From NCBI RefSeq assembly GCF_003671935.1, contig NZ_CP032759.1:248001-312000 (forward strand): 64,000 nt of DNA, read 5' to 3'. Shown here piece by piece: positions 1 through 9,310 of the stretch. Position 1 is the first letter of the stretch; the number at the start of each line of letters is the position of its first letter. Made by a program: the position numbers and the translations under genes. The notes under the pieces were generated by a model that worked only from the letters and a program-made list of their open reading frames with translations, made no database searches and was not told the origin of the DNA. Source of the DNA: Buchnera aphidicola (Rhopalosiphum maidis) (lineage in GTDB: Bacteria; Pseudomonadota; Gammaproteobacteria; Enterobacterales; Enterobacteriaceae).

Positions 1-1731
1 TTCTGTTTCTAGCTTTTGATAGCGATACATAGACTGATACCAATTTTCTTCTTTTATTAATTTCGCATGATTACCCCTTTGAATAATACTACCTTTTTTT
101 ATTACTATAATTTCATCTGCATTAATTAATGCAGATAATCGATGTGCTACAATTATTAAAGAATATCCTTTTTCTTTCCATTTTTTTAAATTTTTTAAAA
201 TGTTGTTTTCTGTTTTACCATCTACTGCGGATAAAGCGTCATCTAAAATTAGTATTTCTGTACTTAACAATAGTGCACGTGCAATGGCTATTCTTTGTTT
301 TTGACCACCAGAAAGCATTACGCCCCGTTCTCCTACTTGAGTATTATATCCTTGAGGTAAACATATAATATCTTTGTGTATATCAGCTAATTTAGCTGCT
401 TTTTCGATTTCTTTTTTAGAAGCATTAGGTTTACCTAAAGCAATATTGTTTGATATACTATCTGAAAATAAAAATGAAGTTTGATTTACAACTGCTATTT
501 TACTTCTCCAATAATCAATTTTTAGTTCCAACAATGACAAAGAATTATAAAGTATTTCTCCTTTATTAATTTTAAATTGTCGTTGAATTAGTTTTAACAG
601 CGTGCTCTTTCCAGATCCTGTAGGACCACAAATTCCTAAAGTTTGTCCAGGATTAAGATTTAAATAAATTTTTTTTAAAGATGGTTTTTTACTTTTAGGA
701 TAAAAAAACATATCAATATTAATATTTAATTTTCTATTTATATTTAGTATTGTTTTTTTTCCATCTTCTATATATAAATTTTTATTAATAATAGAATGAA
801 TTCTATCCCAAGCTGCGCTACCTCTTTCAACAATGTTAAACATCCATGCTAATGCTAACATTGGCCAAATCATTAGACCTAAATACATAATAAAACTAGT
901 CAATTGTCCGATTGTAATAGTACTATTCCAAACTAACCATCCTCCTGCTGCAATAGCTAATAAATTAGAGAATGCAACTGATAAATAAATTACTGGATCA
1001 AAACGAGCATCTATTTCTGCAACTTGCATGTTTTTTTTTCCAGTTTCATTAACAATTTGATTAAATTTTTTCAATTGATTTTTTTCTAATCCAAATGCTC
1101 TAATCATTCGAATACTAGTTAATATTTCTTGTGTTTGATTATTTAATAAAGAAAATGCACTTTGAGCATTTCGAAAAGTATTATGAAGTTCTTTTCCATA
1201 TTTTTTTATTAAAATTGCCATAATTGGCATTGGTATTAATGATATTATAGTTAATAACCAACTAATTTGAGTTATCATGACTATTAATACTGAAATACCC
1301 ATTACAGATGAATCTACTAGTGTTAAGACCCCTTCTCCTGCTGCAAATACCACTCGATCAACATCATTAGTGGCTCTAGCGATTAAATCTCCAGTACGAT
1401 TTTTCAAAAAAAATATTTCACTTTGTTTGCTGAGATAAGAATAAAATTTTACTCGTAACTCTGTAGCTAATTTGTACGAGGCACCAAATAAAAGAATTCT
1501 CCATAAATAACGCAGTATGTAAACTATAATAGCAATAAAAAGAATAATCGAAATCCACGGTAGTATTTTAAAACCACTCATTTTTTCTTTTATGATTAAA
1601 TCTATTAAAATTCCAATTATCTTAGGTGGCAACAATTGTAAAAAAGCTATTATTATTAATAATAAAATTGATCCTAAATAACGTTTCCATTCTTTTATAA
1701 AATACCATTTTAGTTGATTGAACAATCTCAC
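1..1731 (-). CDS. mdlA: MdlA-type ABC exporter half-transporter (partial, 3' end outside window)
   Basis: Inner-membrane ABC half-transporter of the MdlAB multidrug-like exporter; in E. coli MdlA (590 aa) pairs with MdlB. The frame is open from GTG at 1731 to the left edge, giving 577 residues, so only the last dozen or so are missing. The first ~300 residues are the six-helix exporter domain. The nucleotide-binding domain shows Walker [10 protein letters not shown], signature LSGGQKQR, Walker [10 protein letters not shown] and the H-loop AHRLS. GTG is chosen because the protein then starts [15 protein letters not shown], matching the E. coli N-terminus MRLFAQLSWYF, and an AGGA lies about eight bases upstream; no ATG competes. 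mdlB is expected just beyond the left edge. All motifs look intact, so the exporter is probably functional; the substrate is unknown. Confidence 0.93.
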   Translation of the reverse strand, partial: MRLFNQLKWYFIKEWKRYLGSILLLIIIAFLQLLPPKIIGILIDLIIKEKMSGFKILPWISIILFIAIIVYILRYLWRILLFGASYKLATELRVKFYSYLSKQSEIFFLKNRTGDLIARATNDVDRVVFAAGEGVLTLVDSSVMGISVLIVMITQISWLLTIISLIPMPIMAILIKKYGKELHNTFRNAQSAFSLLNNQTQEILTSIRMIRAFGLEKNQLKKFNQIVNETGKKNMQVAEIDARFDPVIYLSVAFSNLLAIAAGGWLVWNSTITIGQLTSFIMYLGLMIWPMLALAWMFNIVERGSAAWDRIHSIINKNLYIEDGKKTILNINRKLNINIDMFFYPKSKKPSLKKIYLNLNPGQTLGICGPTGSGKSTLLKLIQRQFKINKGEILYNSLSLLELKIDYWRSKIAVVNQTSFLFSDSISNNIALGKPNASKKEIEKAAKLADIHKDIICLPQGYNTQVGERGVMLSGGQKQRIAIARALLLSTEILILDDALSAVDGKTENNILKNLKKWKEKGYSLIIVAHRLSALINADEIIVIKKGSIIQRGNHAKLIKEENWYQSMYRYQKLETE

Positions 1732-1979
1732 AAAGGAATCCTAAAATTTAAATATTTAAAATATATATTTTTAATATTACATGTTTTTTTATTTAATTTT
1801 TAATTTTTTCTAAATTAAAAAAAAATTATATTTAAATTATTTTTATTCAAGTAGAAATTGAATTTTTTTTATAAAATGAATTTATATTTAAATATATTTT
1901 TGTAAATTAATCATATACAATATTAATTTCTAAATCGTTTTTATAAATTAATTATAAATAATTAAATGACTTAAAAATC

Positions 1980-2677
1980 ATGAAAAAAATACTAATAATT
2001 TTTAGTGGTGGACAAGATTCAACTACTTGTTTGATACATTACAGTAATATATGTAAACAAATTTACTGTATTACATTTGATTACAATCAATTACATAAAT
2101 CTGAAATTGATTCTGCTCGTTTTATATCAAATTATTTTAATGTTAAAAAACATATATTCGTAGATGTAAAATTCTTACAGAATCTTTCCACAAGTAGTTT
2201 AACAGATGAAAAACTTTCTATTTTTGATAATCATCCGTTAAATAATTTTTTACCAAGTACATTTGTTCCAGGTCGTAATATTCTATTTTTAACTTTGTCT
2301 TCTATATATGCTTTTAATAATGAAATTGATTCAATTGTTTTAGGGGTAAATGAAATCGATTTTTCTGGTTATCCAGATTGTCGAAACGACTTTTTAAAAA
2401 AATGAATGATGTAATTCAAGTTGGTATGAACTGTAAGATTAACTTTTTATCTCCTTTAATTAATTTAAGTAAAGCAGAAATATGGGCTTTGTCAGATTAT
2501 TGGAATTCTACTCAATTTATTCTTGATAATACAGTAACTTGTTATAAAGGTATTCAAGGAAAAGGATGTGGTCAATGTCAATCATGTATTCTTCGAAACG
2601 ATGGATTCAATAAGTGGAAATCTAATTCTTCTTATTATATGAAAAAATTAAAAGAAAAATTCAATTTCTATAATTAA
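1980..2677 (+). pseudogene. queC: QueC, 7-cyano-7-deazaguanine synthase, frameshifted at a 7-A tract
   Basis: QueC makes preQ0 from carboxy-deazaguanine in the queuosine tRNA-modification pathway. The ATG frame carries the PP-loop motif SGGQDS (residues 9-14) and TFVPGRN, but stops at TGA 2403-2405 after 141 residues. The rest continues without loss in the -1 frame from 2402 to 2677, with the zinc-binding cysteine cluster (C-x8-C-x2-C-x2-C) near the C-terminus. The break lies in the A run 2396-2402. One extra A gives 232 aa, against 231 in E. coli, with no residue missing at the join (DFLKK then MNDVIQ). Codons at the break read TTT TTA AAA AAA TGA, so both T TTA AAA and A AAA AAA slippery heptamers are in phase. 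Either a very young pseudogene, a gene rescued by slippage, or a base-call error. It stands alone, divergent from mdlA. Confidence 0.85.
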
Positions 2678-2734
2678 TTTTAGAAATTAAATATATAAAT
2701 TTATTTAAATTGATAACAAGTTTTATTAATTTTT

Positions 2735-4600
2735 TTATAAATCATCTATTCTATTATATAGAATTGTTGATGTTTTATGTAAGTTTTGGAGAAAACATTG
2801 AAATATTGTATCTATATTATTTTTTTCTAAGTATTGAATAATAATTTTTTCTTCTTCTTCTGAAAATTTTTCATTATAAACTTTTTCCAATAACGCGATA
2901 ACAAAATTTTTGTTTTTATTTTGATACATAGTATAAATTTTTTTTCCTTTTATTGGATATGGCATTGAAAAAATTATAGATAGATTTGGGTTTTCGTCAT
3001 ATCGAGATACAGTTTCATATTCTTTAAAAACAATGTTTTCTTGTTTTAAAATATTTTCGTTTCCATTATTTAATTGAAATAAAATTTTTTTTGATTTGTT
3101 TCTTATTTTTTCTGTTGCTTTCATGTATTTTATTCTGTTTATAATATTTTGCTTAACATCTTGAAGTTTTTTAATTTTTTTTTCTTGATAATTTTTTATA
3201 CTTAATAGAAAAGATTTATGATTATTTAATATGATTAGACCAGAGTGCGATTTTAGTTTTTTTTGTCTATCTAATAGACCTTTTTTAAAAATCATTGTTT
3301 TTAGTATAGGATTTTTTAATTCTTTAGGAATAGAATTTTGATCAAACCAATTTGTTTCTGAAGGAATAATGTGAGCTTCTTTGAGAATTAAATCAAATCT
3401 ATTAATATGTTTTTTTGCGATAGTAGAAATTTTATTTTTTAATTTGTGATACATATTTAAAGATTTTTTATATTTTATCTCTTTTTCAATAATATTTGCG
3501 ACTTCATATATTTTCTTATATTTTTTCGGTAATATTTTGTTTAATTTAATTATTAAAAAATTTTTATTAAATTTAATAATGTTAGAGATTTGATTTATTT
3601 TTTCTAAATTAGAATTTTTTATTTCATTTGGTATTGAATTTATCTCTATCAATCCAATATTGCCTCCTCTTTTAGAGGAAATAGGGTCTATTGATTGTTC
3701 CTTAGCTATTTTTGAAAAATCTTCTCCTTTTTTTAGTTTTGATAAAATTGATAATGCTTCATTCTTAGTATTAATTTGGATAATACTGTACTCTCTTTTT
3801 TCTTGATTTGAATATTTTTCTATATTTTTTTTATACCAATTTTTTATTTCTTTGTTGTCACAATTTGTTTTAAATTGATTAGGTGTTAGTTGAATGTAAC
3901 TAATTTTAAATTTTTCTGGAATATAAAATTCGTTTTTATGTTGATAAAAGTAATCATGTATTTCTGGTTCACTTACTTTTTGAGTATGAATAATAGGATT
4001 AACTTTTAGAATTGCTTTTTTAATAATTCTTTTTTCAGATAATAATTTTATTATATTTTTTTGTTCATTATCTAATATAAATTCTGTTGCAGAAATAGCG
4101 TTTATTAAATATGTAGTGTTTAATTTTTTTCTAATTAAATTTATATATTCATAATGTGTTAAATTTTTTGATACAAGATAATCTAAATATTTTTTTTTGT
4201 TAAATTTTTTATTTTCTTGAAACATCGATGTATTTAGTATTATTTTTTTTATTTTATTATCTTGTATATTAAAGTTAATTTTTTTCGTATACTGCTCTAA
4301 AAGAATATTATTTATTAATTGAGATAATACATAGTTATATGTTTCTTCTTTGAATTTTTTATTTTTTTTAATTTTTAAAAAATCCCCCCCTAATATTTTC
4401 TCTTGTTTTTTCCTTTCATCAGTATACATTTTTTGCAGTGTTGTAAAACTAATTTCTTCCCCGTTTATTTTAGCAATGTATTCTATTTTATCTTTATTAA
4501 AGTAATTACTTATAGTACCAAACGCTAATGATAAAATAATTATTCCCAAAATACATTTAACTAAAATTACATTTAATCGGGATTTTAAATATTTAATCAT
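2735..4600 (-). CDS. ppiD: PpiD, periplasmic folding chaperone (SurA/parvulin-type)
   Basis: Inner-membrane-anchored periplasmic chaperone that contacts proteins leaving the SecYEG channel. The 621 aa almost equal E. coli PpiD (623). One N-terminal membrane anchor lies at about residues 12-30, followed by a SurA-like N-domain (AKINGEEIS, LSQLINNILLEQY), a parvulin-like domain around residues 265-355 (REYSIIQINTK, GEDFSKIA, GGNIGLIE) and a C-terminal lobe. It follows lon on the same strand, as in E. coli but without hupB between them. Start ATG at 4600 gives the expected short cytoplasmic tail before the anchor. Sequence identity outside the core is low and lysine-rich, as usual for this lineage, but no frame damage is seen. 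Confidence 0.92.
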   Translation of the reverse strand: MIKYLKSRLNVILVKCILGIIILSLAFGTISNYFNKDKIEYIAKINGEEISFTTLQKMYTDERKKQEKILGGDFLKIKKNKKFKEETYNYVLSQLINNILLEQYTKKINFNIQDNKIKKIILNTSMFQENKKFNKKKYLDYLVSKNLTHYEYINLIRKKLNTTYLINAISATEFILDNEQKNIIKLLSEKRIIKKAILKVNPIIHTQKVSEPEIHDYFYQHKNEFYIPEKFKISYIQLTPNQFKTNCDNKEIKNWYKKNIEKYSNQEKREYSIIQINTKNEALSILSKLKKGEDFSKIAKEQSIDPISSKRGGNIGLIEINSIPNEIKNSNLEKINQISNIIKFNKNFLIIKLNKILPKKYKKIYEVANIIEKEIKYKKSLNMYHKLKNKISTIAKKHINRFDLILKEAHIIPSETNWFDQNSIPKELKNPILKTMIFKKGLLDRQKKLKSHSGLIILNNHKSFLLSIKNYQEKKIKKLQDVKQNIINRIKYMKATEKIRNKSKKILFQLNNGNENILKQENIVFKEYETVSRYDENPNLSIIFSMPYPIKGKKIYTMYQNKNKNFVIALLEKVYNEKFSEEEEKIIIQYLEKNNIDTIFQCFLQNLHKTSTILYNRIDDL

Positions 4601-4666
4601 AATATAACTATCCTAGATAGTTTCAATTTTATATTGAAATTTTTAATTTTTTATTTAAGTTATAAA

Positions 4667-4688
4667 GGCTGACAATTCTTTGTCAGCC
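4667..4688 (-). terminator. Hairpin downstream of lon, probable terminator
   Basis: A perfect 8-bp stem (GGCTGACA / TGTCAGCC) with a 6-base loop lies 15 bases past the lon stop codon. It is much richer in G+C than its surroundings. On the lon strand only a short TTTATAACTT follows, so termination may be weak and ppiD may also be read through from lon. Confidence 0.55.
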
Positions 4689-4702
4689 AAATTTCGATTT
4701 TT

Positions 4703-7036
4703 TTATACGTAAGGTGTTTTTTCTAATGCTATTTTTAAAACTTCTTCAATATTTTTCACTGGATGAATTATTAATCCTTCAATAATATTTTTTGGTATTT
4801 CTTCTAAATTACGTTTATTTTCATATGGTATTAACACAGTTTTAACACCTCCACGATGTGCTGCGAGTAATTTCTCTTTTAATCCTCCAATTGTTAATAC
4901 TTTTCCTCTTAGTGTAATTTCTCCTGTCATAGCGATGTTAGATTTGACGGGATTTTTTGTTAAAGAAGAGACTATAGCTGTACACATCGCAATACCTGCA
5001 CTTGGTCCATCTTTCGGTGTAGCACCTTCAGGAACATGGACATGAATATCATGTTTTTCATGGAAGTCTTTTTTAATTCCTAGTTTTTTAGCTTGAGAAC
5101 GAACTACAGTCAATGCCGCTTGAATTGATTCTTGCATGACTTCTCCTAAAGAACCAGTATAAGTAAGTTTTCCCTTCCCTGAAACACATGCTGTTTCAAT
5201 TGTTAACAGTTCTCCACCTACTTCTGTCCATGCTAATCCAACAACTTGTCCAATTTGATTTAAATTGTTTGTTTTACCGTAATCAAATCGTTTTATTCCT
5301 AAAAATTTTTTTAAATTTTTACTATTGATTTCTATTTTTTTCAAAGATTTGTTTAAAATTAACAGTTTTACTACTTTTCTACATATTTTAGATATTTCTC
5401 GTTCTAAACTACGTACTCCTGCTTCACGAGTATAATACTGAATTATACTAATAATAGCGCAGTCAGTAATCGTTAATTCATTCTTTTTTAATGCATTTCT
5501 TTCTATTTGTTTTGGATATAAATAGCACTTTGCTATATTTAATTTTTCACTTTCTGTATAACCAGAAAGACGAATTACCTCCATTCTATCAAGTAATGGT
5601 GCAGGTATATTCATAGAGTTAGAAGTTGCTACAAACATAACGTCTGAAAGATCATAGTCTACTTCTAGATAGTGATCGTTGAAATTTACATTTTGTTCGG
5701 GATCTAGTACTTCTAATAATGCAGATGCTGGGTCAACTCTTATATCGCAAGACATTTTGTCAATTTCGTCAAGTAAAAACAAAGGATTTTTTACCTTTGC
5801 TTTTACCATTTTTTGGATTAATTTTCCAGGCATTGAACCAATATATGTACGTCTATGACCTCTAATTTCAGCTTCGTCTCGTATTCCACCTAAAGCCATT
5901 CTTACATATTTTCTACCTGTTGACCTAGCAATAGATTTTCCTAAAGATGTTTTACCTACTCCAGGAGGACCTATTAAACATAAAATAGGACCTTTAACTT
6001 TATTTGTTCTGCTTTGTACAGCTAAATATTCTAATATTCGTTCTTTTACTTTTTCTAGACCAAAATGGTCTATATCAAGAATTTTTTTAGCTTCTTGAAT
6101 GTCTTTTTTTATTTTTGTTTTTACATTCCAAGGAACTTGTATCATCCAATCAATATAACTTCGTACTACTGTCGCTTCTGCTGACATTGGTGACATCATC
6201 TTTAATTTTTGTAATTCTGATTCTGTTTTTTCTTTTGCTTCTTTAGGCATTTTTGAATTTTTAATTTTACGTTTTAAAACTTTGTTTTCATCTGGAATTT
6301 CGTCCATATCTCCAAGTTCTTTTTGAATAGCTTTTATTTGTTCGTTTAAATAATATTCTCTTTGACTTTTTTCCATTTGTTTTTTAACACGATTTCTAAT
6401 TCTTTTTTCAACTTTTAATAAATCTATTTCTGTTTCCATTATAGCCATTAAAAATTCTAATCTTTCATTTACATTGTATATTTCTAGTACTGATTGTTTA
6501 TCAGATAATTTTAATGGCATATGAGAAGCAATTGTATCTGCTAATTTTTCTGCATTTTTCGTATTACTAAGAGTATTAAGTATCTCTGACGGAATTTTTT
6601 TATTAAGTTTAATATAAGATTCAAATTGATTAATTGTTGTTCGAATTAATACTTCTTGTTCTTTATCTATAAGAGTAGGAGAAACAATCAATTCTACTTC
6701 TGCGACGAAATGTTCTCCATTGTTTTTTACATTTTTAATACAAGCACGTTGTAAACCTTCCACTAGTACTTTCACTGTTCCATCTGGTAGTTTTAACATT
6801 TGTAAAATTGAGCTAATAGTTCCTATATTAAATAAATCGTTTGTGCTAGGTTCGTCTTTTGATGCTTCTTTTTGTGCGATTAACATGATTTTTTTATCAT
6901 TATTCATAGATGTTTCAATACACTGAATCGATTTTTTACGACCTACAAATAATGGAATAACCATATGAGGATACACAACTACATCTCTTAATGGTAAAAC
7001 GGGAATTTTAATGCGTTCAGAACGCTCAGAATTCAT
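4703..7036 (-). CDS. lon: Lon ATP-dependent protease
   Basis: Cytosolic AAA+ serine protease that degrades misfolded and regulatory proteins. The 777 aa (784 in E. coli) hold the N-terminal substrate-binding domain (PVLPLRDVVVYP), an AAA+ module with Walker A GPPGVGKTS and Walker B FLLDEIDK, and the protease domain with the catalytic motif DGPSAG. The serine falls at residue 679, the same number as in E. coli, and the catalytic lysine region (TGEITLRGKVLTIGG) follows. The start MNSERSERIKIPVLP has a strong purine-rich ribosome site (AAGAGAGAG). Its immediate leader closely resembles that of E. coli lon as I remember it. It is transcribed after clpX with a 184-base gap that seems to keep its own promoter. 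Confidence 0.98.
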   Translation of the reverse strand: MNSERSERIKIPVLPLRDVVVYPHMVIPLFVGRKKSIQCIETSMNNDKKIMLIAQKEASKDEPSTNDLFNIGTISSILQMLKLPDGTVKVLVEGLQRACIKNVKNNGEHFVAEVELIVSPTLIDKEQEVLIRTTINQFESYIKLNKKIPSEILNTLSNTKNAEKLADTIASHMPLKLSDKQSVLEIYNVNERLEFLMAIMETEIDLLKVEKRIRNRVKKQMEKSQREYYLNEQIKAIQKELGDMDEIPDENKVLKRKIKNSKMPKEAKEKTESELQKLKMMSPMSAEATVVRSYIDWMIQVPWNVKTKIKKDIQEAKKILDIDHFGLEKVKERILEYLAVQSRTNKVKGPILCLIGPPGVGKTSLGKSIARSTGRKYVRMALGGIRDEAEIRGHRRTYIGSMPGKLIQKMVKAKVKNPLFLLDEIDKMSCDIRVDPASALLEVLDPEQNVNFNDHYLEVDYDLSDVMFVATSNSMNIPAPLLDRMEVIRLSGYTESEKLNIAKCYLYPKQIERNALKKNELTITDCAIISIIQYYTREAGVRSLEREISKICRKVVKLLILNKSLKKIEINSKNLKKFLGIKRFDYGKTNNLNQIGQVVGLAWTEVGGELLTIETACVSGKGKLTYTGSLGEVMQESIQAALTVVRSQAKKLGIKKDFHEKHDIHVHVPEGATPKDGPSAGIAMCTAIVSSLTKNPVKSNIAMTGEITLRGKVLTIGGLKEKLLAAHRGGVKTVLIPYENKRNLEEIPKNIIEGLIIHPVKNIEEVLKIALEKTPYV

Positions 7037-7125
7037 AGAGCTCTCTCTTAGTTGAATTTCCGCTATTTATATTTATTAAAAACGGCAATATATTAAAATA
7101 TGCAGCTATATTTATAATTAAGCCA

Positions 7126-7155
7126 AGTATATTGGAATTGTCGCTTGACATTTAA
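7126..7155 (-). promoter_or_regulatory. Degenerate heat-shock (sigma-32-type) promoter of lon
   Basis: Read on the lon strand, TTAAATGT, nine bases, then ATTCCAATATACT lines up base for base with the E. coli lon heat-shock promoter as I recall it (TTGAATGT, nine bases, ATCCCCATATACT). The gap between the -35-like TTAAA (7151-7155) and the -10-like TCCAATAT (7129-7136) is 14 bases in both. Transcription would start about 85 bases before the ATG. The -10 element has lost most of its C run, so activity is uncertain. Confidence 0.5.
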
Positions 7156-7220
7156 TCTGAAGCGTTTGGCAAAATAAAGGGAGAATGCCTTTTTTTGAGA
7201 TTATCTGATGTCTTTATTTT

Positions 7221-8504
7221 TTATTCACCGGATGCTTTTTTGGATTTATTTTTTTCTTCATATATTATTTTTGGTAGTGAATGAGAGTTTACAACTGATT
7301 CATCAATTAATACTTTTTTTACATTTTTCATAGATGGTAACTCGTACATGGTATCTAATAAAATATTTTCAACAATAGATCTTAATCCTCTTGCCCCTGT
7401 TTGTTTAGATAATGCTTTTTTTGAAATTGATAAAATAGCTTCTTTTGTGAATTCTAATTTGACTTTTTCTAAATTAAATAATGCTTGATATTGTTTGATC
7501 AAAGCATTTTTTGGTTTACATAATATCTTAACAAGAGCATCTTCATTTAATTCGTTTAAAATAGTTATTATAGGCAAACGACCAATGAATTCAGGAATTA
7601 ATCCAAATGTTATTAAATCTTTTGATTGCACTTGTTGCAACAAATATTGTTCTGACTCTTTCTTTTTTTTCTTTTTAATACTAGCGTTAAAACCGATTGT
7701 ATTTCCAGTATCAATTCTTTTAGAAATAATTTTAGAAAGTTCTGAAAATGCTCCTGCACATATGAATAAGATATTTGAAGTATTAACTTGTAAAAATTCC
7801 TGTTGTGGATGTTTTCTCCCACCTTGTGGTGGAATTGATGCTAAGGTTCCTTCAATTAGCTTTAATAAAGCTTGTTGTACCCCTTCTCCAGAAACGTCTC
7901 TAGTAATAGAAGGATTATCAGATTTTCTTGCAATTTTATCTATTTCGTCTATATAAACAATTCCTAATTCTGCTTTTTTAACATTGTATTTGCATTTTTG
8001 AAGTAGTTTTTGTATCACATTTTCTACGTCTTCTCCAACGTATCCTGCTTCAGTTAAAGTAGTTGCATCAGCAATACTAAAAGGTACATTTAATAATTTT
8101 GCTAGTGTTTCTGCTAATAAGGTTTTTCCACTTCCAGTCGGTCCAATTAATAAAATATTACTTTTTCCCATCTCAACTTTATCTGAATTTTTAGAAATAT
8201 TACGGATACGTTGATAGTGATTGTAAACAGCTACAGATAGAACCTTTTTTGTATGGTTTTGACCGACTACGTAATTATCAAGATGTTTTTTAATTTCATG
8301 CGGTGTAGGCAAGTAATTTAATTCATCATTTTCTTTTTCTTTTTTAGTTTTTATTTCTTTAATAATGTCATTACATAATCTTATGCATTCATCACATATA
8401 TAGACTGCTGGACCAGCTATTAATTTTTTCACTTCTTTTTGGTTTTTACCACAAAAAGAACATTGAAGTAATTTTTTAGAATTGTCTTTACTCTTATCTG
8501 TCAT
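7221..8504 (-). CDS. clpX: ClpX, ATP-dependent unfoldase of ClpXP
   Basis: Hexameric AAA+ unfoldase that recognises substrates and feeds them to ClpP. The 427 aa (424 in E. coli) begin with the C4 zinc-binding domain ([11 protein letters not shown] then CDECIRLC), followed by Walker A GPTGSGKT, Walker [12 protein letters not shown], the pore loop GYVGEDV and the ClpP-docking loop with the IGF tripeptide (NTIGFNAS). A lysine-rich stretch (KKKKKK) right after IGF slightly lengthens that loop. The C-terminal domain ([11 protein letters not shown]) is intact. It lies 83 bases after clpP on the same strand, the usual order clpP-clpX-lon. Confidence 0.98.
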   Translation of the reverse strand: MTDKSKDNSKKLLQCSFCGKNQKEVKKLIAGPAVYICDECIRLCNDIIKEIKTKKEKENDELNYLPTPHEIKKHLDNYVVGQNHTKKVLSVAVYNHYQRIRNISKNSDKVEMGKSNILLIGPTGSGKTLLAETLAKLLNVPFSIADATTLTEAGYVGEDVENVIQKLLQKCKYNVKKAELGIVYIDEIDKIARKSDNPSITRDVSGEGVQQALLKLIEGTLASIPPQGGRKHPQQEFLQVNTSNILFICAGAFSELSKIISKRIDTGNTIGFNASIKKKKKKESEQYLLQQVQSKDLITFGLIPEFIGRLPIITILNELNEDALVKILCKPKNALIKQYQALFNLEKVKLEFTKEAILSISKKALSKQTGARGLRSIVENILLDTMYELPSMKNVKKVLIDESVVNSHSLPKIIYEEKNKSKKASGE

Positions 8505-8587
8505 ATTCTTAACCTCGTTATTAACATATTTATTGATTTTTTGAGTAAATAGATTCTATTTTATTCTCTTTAAATAAAAATTTTTTA

Positions 8588-9181
8588 TCAACGTTGAGTT
8601 AAAATTAAATCAATTAATCCATATTTTATAGATTCATGTGCTGATAAAAAACAATCTCGTTCTGTATCTTTATTAATTTTTTTAATAGATTGACCAGTAT
8701 GAAAAGACATTAGTTGGTTTAATTTTTTTTTCATTTTTATAATTTCTTGTGCATGGATAGCGATGTCTGATGCTTGTCCTTGGTATCCACCTAAAGGTTG
8801 ATGAATCATAATTCTTGAATTTGGTAAGCAAGATCTTTTACCCTTAGTTCCAGATGAAAGTAAAAAAGCTGCCATTGAACATGCTTGTCCGATACAAATA
8901 GTATGAACTTCAGGTTTTATAAATTGCATAGTGTCGTAAATAGACATTCCTGATGTGATAATACCACCTGGTGAATTTATATATAAAAATATGTCTTTTT
9001 CTGAATCTTCTGATTCTAGAAACAACATTTGTGCTATAATTGTGCTTGCCATGTTGTCTTCAATGGCACCTGTTATAAAAATTATTCGTTCTTTTAACAA
9101 TCTAGAATATATGTCATACGAACGTTCCCCTCTTGAATGTTGTTCGACTACCATGGGAATTAATACTGATTTAGATCTCAT
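8588..9181 (-). CDS. clpP: ClpP, proteolytic subunit of Clp protease
   Basis: Serine protease subunit forming the double-ring chamber used by ClpX. The 197 aa lack only the short propeptide region of the 207-aa E. coli precursor. With an offset of nine, the catalytic triad is intact: Ser102 in [10 protein letters not shown], His127 in [13 protein letters not shown], and Asp176 in DTERDCFLS. The N-terminus VLIPMVVEQ matches the mature processed form, so little or no propeptide removal should be needed. Start ATG at 9181. Downstream clpX completes the machine. No ClpA homologue is present in the window. Confidence 0.97.
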   Translation of the reverse strand: MRSKSVLIPMVVEQHSRGERSYDIYSRLLKERIIFITGAIEDNMASTIIAQMLFLESEDSEKDIFLYINSPGGIITSGMSIYDTMQFIKPEVHTICIGQACSMAAFLLSSGTKGKRSCLPNSRIMIHQPLGGYQGQASDIAIHAQEIIKMKKKLNQLMSFHTGQSIKKINKDTERDCFLSAHESIKYGLIDLILTQR

Positions 9182-9274
9182 TTAATTTTCTCTATAAATA
9201 TAGTAGTACATATTTTTGTTAAAATTATTTAAAATTTAATTTTCTAATATAAAATATGTTATTTAAAATTATTT

Positions 9275-9290
9275 TTCTAATATATTAGAA
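9275..9290. repeat. 16-bp perfect palindrome between tig and clpP
   Basis: TTCTAATA/TATTAGAA is a perfect palindrome 20 bases past the tig stop, with no loop. It could be a weak 3' hairpin of the tig transcript or chance in A+T-rich DNA; no U-tract clearly follows on either strand. Confidence 0.3.
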
Positions 9291-9310
9291 TTTTTAAAAA
9301 AACACCATTT

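Noticed and set aside
1732-1979. Repeat-rich or CRISPR-like DNA between mdlA and queC
   Set aside because: The sequence is only low-complexity A+T DNA; no repeated unit with regular spacing is present here or anywhere in the window.
2690-2712. Terminator between queC and ppiD
   Set aside because: TTAAATA/TATTTAA is a short A+T inverted repeat of a kind common by chance in this composition; no supporting U-tract or G+C stem.
7495-7956. Open frame of 153 codons on + inside clpX
   Set aside because: It is antisense to highly conserved clpX codons, has no ribosome site and encodes nothing recognisable; it arises from the complement of lysine- and leucine-rich sequence.
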